Assembly (NCBI GenBank): GCA_002345505.1
Contig: DDWJ01000017.1
Coordinates: 1-27,522 of the forward strand
Source: Caryophanales bacterium UBA2289
GTDB taxonomy: Bacteria > Bacillota_I > Bacilli_A > Izemoplasmatales > Hujiaoplasmataceae
DNA: 27,522 nucleotides
Direction of reading: 5' to 3'
Shown here: positions 25,075 through 27,522 of the stretch, piece by piece
Layout of the letters: each line of letters begins with the position of its first letter
Numbering within the stretch: position 1 is the stretch's first letter
Position numbers and translations under genes: made by a program
The notes under the pieces: model-generated
What the model saw: the letters and a program-made list of their open reading frames with translations, nothing else
Database searches by the model: none
Told to the model about the DNA's origin: nothing

Positions 25075-26241
25075 ATGAAAATTGCAGTGTCTGGTATTGG
25101 CTATGTAGGGCTTTCAAATGCAGTACTTTTATCACAAAATCATGAAGTATGCACAATTGATATAAATTTTGAAAAAGTCGAAGCGATCAATCAACAAAGA
25201 TCACCTATTATTGATAAGGACATTACTGAATTTCTTGAAAGTGGAAAACTTAATCTATATGCCACTTTGGACAAGAATGTTGCTTATTCAAACGCTCAAT
25301 ATGTTATTATTGCAACTCCTACAGACTACGATTCAGTGAAAAACTATTTTAATACATCATCTGTAGAGTCTGTAATTTGTGATGTACTAAGCATCAATCC
25401 AGATGCTGTGATAATAATAAAATCTACAATTCCTGTTGGCTATACATTTGAACTGAGAAAAAAATATAATACAAATAAAATTATATTCTCACCGGAATTT
25501 CTAAGAGAAGGTAAAGCATTGTATGATAATTTATATCCTTCTCGAATTATTGTAGGCGAAAAATCTGTTGAAGCCAAAGTGTATGCAAATTTACTATTAC
25601 AAGGAGCTATAAAAAAGGATATACCCGTACTGTTCACAGATTCAACAGAAGCTGAAGCAATAAAGCTTTTCTCTAATACATATTTAGCGATGAGAGTAGC
25701 ATTCTTTAATGAACTAGATTCATACGCTGAAATTAGAGGATTGAACACTAAACAAATCATTGATGGAGTAGGGTTGGATCCGAGAATAGGAAATCATTAC
25801 AACAATCCTTCGTTTGGTTATGGTGGTTATTGCTTACCAAAAGATACAAAACAATTACTTGCTAATTTTGAAAATGTACCACAAAACATTATGTCAGCAA
25901 TAGTAGATGCTAATAGAACAAGAAAAGATCATATCGCAGATATGGTGATTAAGAAAAATCCTAATGTTGTGGGGATTTATAGGTTAACTATGAAAACCGA
26001 ATCTGATAACTTCAGACATTCAGCGATTCAAGGCGTTATGAAAAGAATCAAGGCAAAAGGTATTGAAGTTATTGTATTTGAACCAGTTATTCAGGAAACT
26101 CATTTCTTCAAGTCAAGAGTAATTAATAATCTCGAGGAATTTAAAAAGATGAGTGACATTATAGTTGCTAATAGATTGGATGAAAATATCATTGACGTTA
26201 AAAATAAAGTATATACTAGAGATTTATTTTCTAGAGATTAG
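25075..26241 (+). CDS. ugd: UDP-glucose 6-dehydrogenase
   Basis: Oxidises UDP-glucose to UDP-glucuronate with two NAD+. The 388-residue protein has the length of the short enterobacterial Ugd form. Motifs are VSGIGYVGLSNAVLL (5-19), ATPTDYD, YFNTSSVESVI, KSTIPVGYT, FSPEFLREGKALYDNL, STEAEAIKLFSNTYLAMRVA and the catalytic-Cys loop GYGGYCLPKDTKQLL. From memory, many of these runs match E. coli Ugd nearly residue for residue. AGGAGGAA lies just upstream of the ATG after a 36-nt gap, so the gene may be translated strongly. Its product feeds the 4-epimerase that follows. Confidence 0.95.
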   Translation: MKIAVSGIGYVGLSNAVLLSQNHEVCTIDINFEKVEAINQQRSPIIDKDITEFLESGKLNLYATLDKNVAYSNAQYVIIATPTDYDSVKNYFNTSSVESVICDVLSINPDAVIIIKSTIPVGYTFELRKKYNTNKIIFSPEFLREGKALYDNLYPSRIIVGEKSVEAKVYANLLLQGAIKKDIPVLFTDSTEAEAIKLFSNTYLAMRVAFFNELDSYAEIRGLNTKQIIDGVGLDPRIGNHYNNPSFGYGGYCLPKDTKQLLANFENVPQNIMSAIVDANRTRKDHIADMVIKKNPNVVGIYRLTMKTESDNFRHSAIQGVMKRIKAKGIEVIVFEPVIQETHFFKSRVINNLEEFKKMSDIIVANRLDENIIDVKNKVYTRDLFSRD

Positions 26242-26255
26242 GAGTAGTTTAAATA

Positions 26256-27266
26256 GTGAATAGAGAGATATATCTTGTAACAGGATCTGCGGGTTTTATT
26301 GGGAACTATGTGTCAAAGAGATTACTTTCAGATGAAAAACAAGTGATAGGCGTTGATAATATAAATGATTATTACGATACTCATTTAAAAATCGCAAGAA
26401 ATGAAGCCATACTAGAATATCCAAATTTTACTTTTATTAAAGTGGATATTTCAAATAGAAATGAATTAGAGAAATTGTTTAGAACATATAAACCTTCATA
26501 TGTAATTCATCTTGCAGCACAAGCTGGAGTGAGATATTCAATTGAAAATCCAGATGTGTATATTCAAAGTAATATAATTGGGTTTTATAATATTTTAGAG
26601 CTTTGTAGACAGTACCCCGTGAAACATTTGCTGTATGCATCAAGTAGTTCGGTGTATGGATCGAATTCTAAGATTCCGTTTGAAGAAACTGATTTTGTGG
26701 ACCACCCAATGTCTTTATATGCTGCAACAAAAAAGAGTAATGAATTGATGGCTCATACTTATAGTCATTTATATGGTATTCCATCAACTGGACTTAGATT
26801 TTTTACCGTCTATGGTCCAATGGGGAGACCTGATATGGCTTATTTCTCATTTACTGACAAATACTTCAAAGGCGAGACAATAAAAATTTATAATAATGGA
26901 GACTTTGAAAATGACATGTATAGAGATTTCACTTATATAGATGATATTGTTGAAGGTGTTGTTAAACTCTTAAAGTACCCACCTCTTGAAATGAATCCGA
27001 TGCATAGAATATTGAACATCGGTAATAGTAATCCAGAAAAATTAATGGTATTCATTGATACTTTGGAAGTGTGTTTATCTATTTCACTAGGTAGAAAAGT
27101 AAAATTCAATATGGAATTTGAATCAATTAAACCTGGAGATGTCCAAAAGACATTTGCCTCAACAAGGGCTTTAGAAGAATTGATAGGTTATAAACCTAAA
27201 ACATTTATAAAAGAAGGGTTACAACAATTTACAGATTGGTATGTTAAATTCTATAATAAGACTTAA
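26256..27266 (+). CDS. UDP-glucuronate 4-epimerase
   Basis: An extended SDR enzyme expected to interconvert UDP-glucuronate and UDP-galacturonate. The 336-residue protein has GSAGFIG (10-16), VDNINDYYDTHLKIAR, HLAAQAGVRYSIENP, ASSSSVYG, YAATKKSNE with the Tyr-x3-Lys pair, and RFFTVYGPMGRPDMAYFSFT. The run DYYD...LK and AGVRYS fit the UDP-GlcA 4-epimerase group better than GalE. It starts at GTG 26256; AGGAG (26240-26244) lies 11 nt upstream and no nearer ATG fits. Its place after ugd supports the substrate. It is the last gene visible in the operon, and no clear terminator follows. Confidence 0.88.
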   Translation: MNREIYLVTGSAGFIGNYVSKRLLSDEKQVIGVDNINDYYDTHLKIARNEAILEYPNFTFIKVDISNRNELEKLFRTYKPSYVIHLAAQAGVRYSIENPDVYIQSNIIGFYNILELCRQYPVKHLLYASSSSVYGSNSKIPFEETDFVDHPMSLYAATKKSNELMAHTYSHLYGIPSTGLRFFTVYGPMGRPDMAYFSFTDKYFKGETIKIYNNGDFENDMYRDFTYIDDIVEGVVKLLKYPPLEMNPMHRILNIGNSNPEKLMVFIDTLEVCLSISLGRKVKFNMEFESIKPGDVQKTFASTRALEELIGYKPKTFIKEGLQQFTDWYVKFYNKT

Positions 27267-27441
27267 AGAATATTTTATTGCGATTACTATATTCCAAAGT
27301 AACAATTATAGAGTGAGTATAAGGATTTTTAATTATCAACAAACATGTTAAAAAAAACGTCATACTTTATCAACAAAATATACATCACTTCATAAAATAA
27401 TGCGTCATTTTTATAAAAGCGTACATGAGATTCATAGAAAT
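27267..27441. other. Non-coding 3' region of the polysaccharide operon
   Basis: I see no gene here. GAATAT (27268-27273) and ATATTC (27289-27294) can pair but no T-run follows, so this is not a convincing terminator. The operon may end by other means or continue in transcript beyond the window. Confidence 0.4.
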
Positions 27442-27498
27442 CGACAGTCCTATGTATTGCCTTTCATAATAACCGACAGTCCTATCTAAAGGGTTAAG
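27442..27498 (+). repeat. Right-end repeat with a tandem pair
   Basis: CGACAGTCCTAT occurs twice in direct orientation, at 27442-27453 and 27474-27485, a 32-bp step. Between them lies CCTTTCATAA (27460-27469). The second copy runs into CTAAAGGGTTAAG (27486-27498), identical to 8573-8585. The order CCTTTCATAA, ACCGACAGTCC, AAAGGG recurs inverted at the left end of the window. Confidence 0.55.
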
Positions 27499-27522
27499 GC
27501 ATAAATGGTAAGCCGTTCATAG

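Noticed and set aside
27442..27485. CRISPR array
   Set aside because: Only two 12-bp copies are present, the repeat is too short and no cas genes are in the window.
1..27522. tRNA or rRNA genes
   Set aside because: No cloverleaf-like sequence with TTCRANNC and a CCA-adjacent stem, and no rRNA signature, was noticed in intergenic regions.

Overview
The window is AT-rich bacterial DNA read with the standard code. TGG encodes Trp, and TGA ends at least four real genes (stops at 13637, 17620, 18751 and 23923), so this is not a Mycoplasma or Spiroplasma that reads TGA as Trp. Strong AGGAGG-type ribosome sites, low GC and the gene families suggest a low-GC Gram-positive relative, perhaps a standard-code mollicute such as an Acholeplasma or Izemoplasma type. 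That placement is inference.

Region 1 (1-5147) is the most unusual part. A terminator and a promoter lead into a two-gene operon. The first gene (494-1990) is an accessory DnaG-type primase with a CHC2 zinc finger and a TOPRIM core. The second (1980-5147) overlaps it by 11 nt and encodes a 1055-residue protein with a complete reverse transcriptase core (DIKKYYDRI, GLPQG, YVDD), a long helix-rich middle, and a C-terminal HD phosphohydrolase-like domain. I do not recognise this pair as a named system. An anti-phage role is a plausible inference, given the related Abi/UG/DRT reverse transcriptases and the mobile setting.

Region 2 (5180-9546) is on the minus strand. It holds two overlapping large serine recombinases, with their own promoter, and an upstream XRE-family repressor that has its own terminator and a likely self-operator. 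Only one recombinase keeps the zinc-ribbon cysteines.

Region 3 (9547-12457) is a control region followed by a compact operon: a small XRE regulator, a tyrosine recombinase, an excisionase-like HTH protein and a DUF4373-type replication protein, closed by a strong terminator. Regions 1-3 look like one or more integrated mobile elements, with the primase/RT operon as possible cargo. Short sequences related to the recombinase promoter region recur, in inverted orientation relative to each other, at the two ends of the window.

Region 4 (12458-27266) starts with about 550 bp of mostly non-coding DNA that includes a GC-rich patch. A strong promoter then drives a Wzx/Wzy-type surface polysaccharide operon of 13 genes: a wHTH-Rossmann regulator, an initiating sugar-phosphate transferase, a WbuB-like transferase, CapE/CapF/CapG-type enzymes for UDP-L-FucNAc, two more glycosyltransferases, Wzy, Wzx, a second UDP-GlcNAc 2-epimerase, UDP-glucose dehydrogenase and a UDP-glucuronate 4-epimerase. 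The predicted repeat unit is therefore rich in FucNAc, ManNAc and GlcA/GalA. Most genes overlap or are separated by fewer than 40 nt. No Wza/Wzz/kinase genes are present. The last about 250 bp are non-coding and contain a repeat pair.
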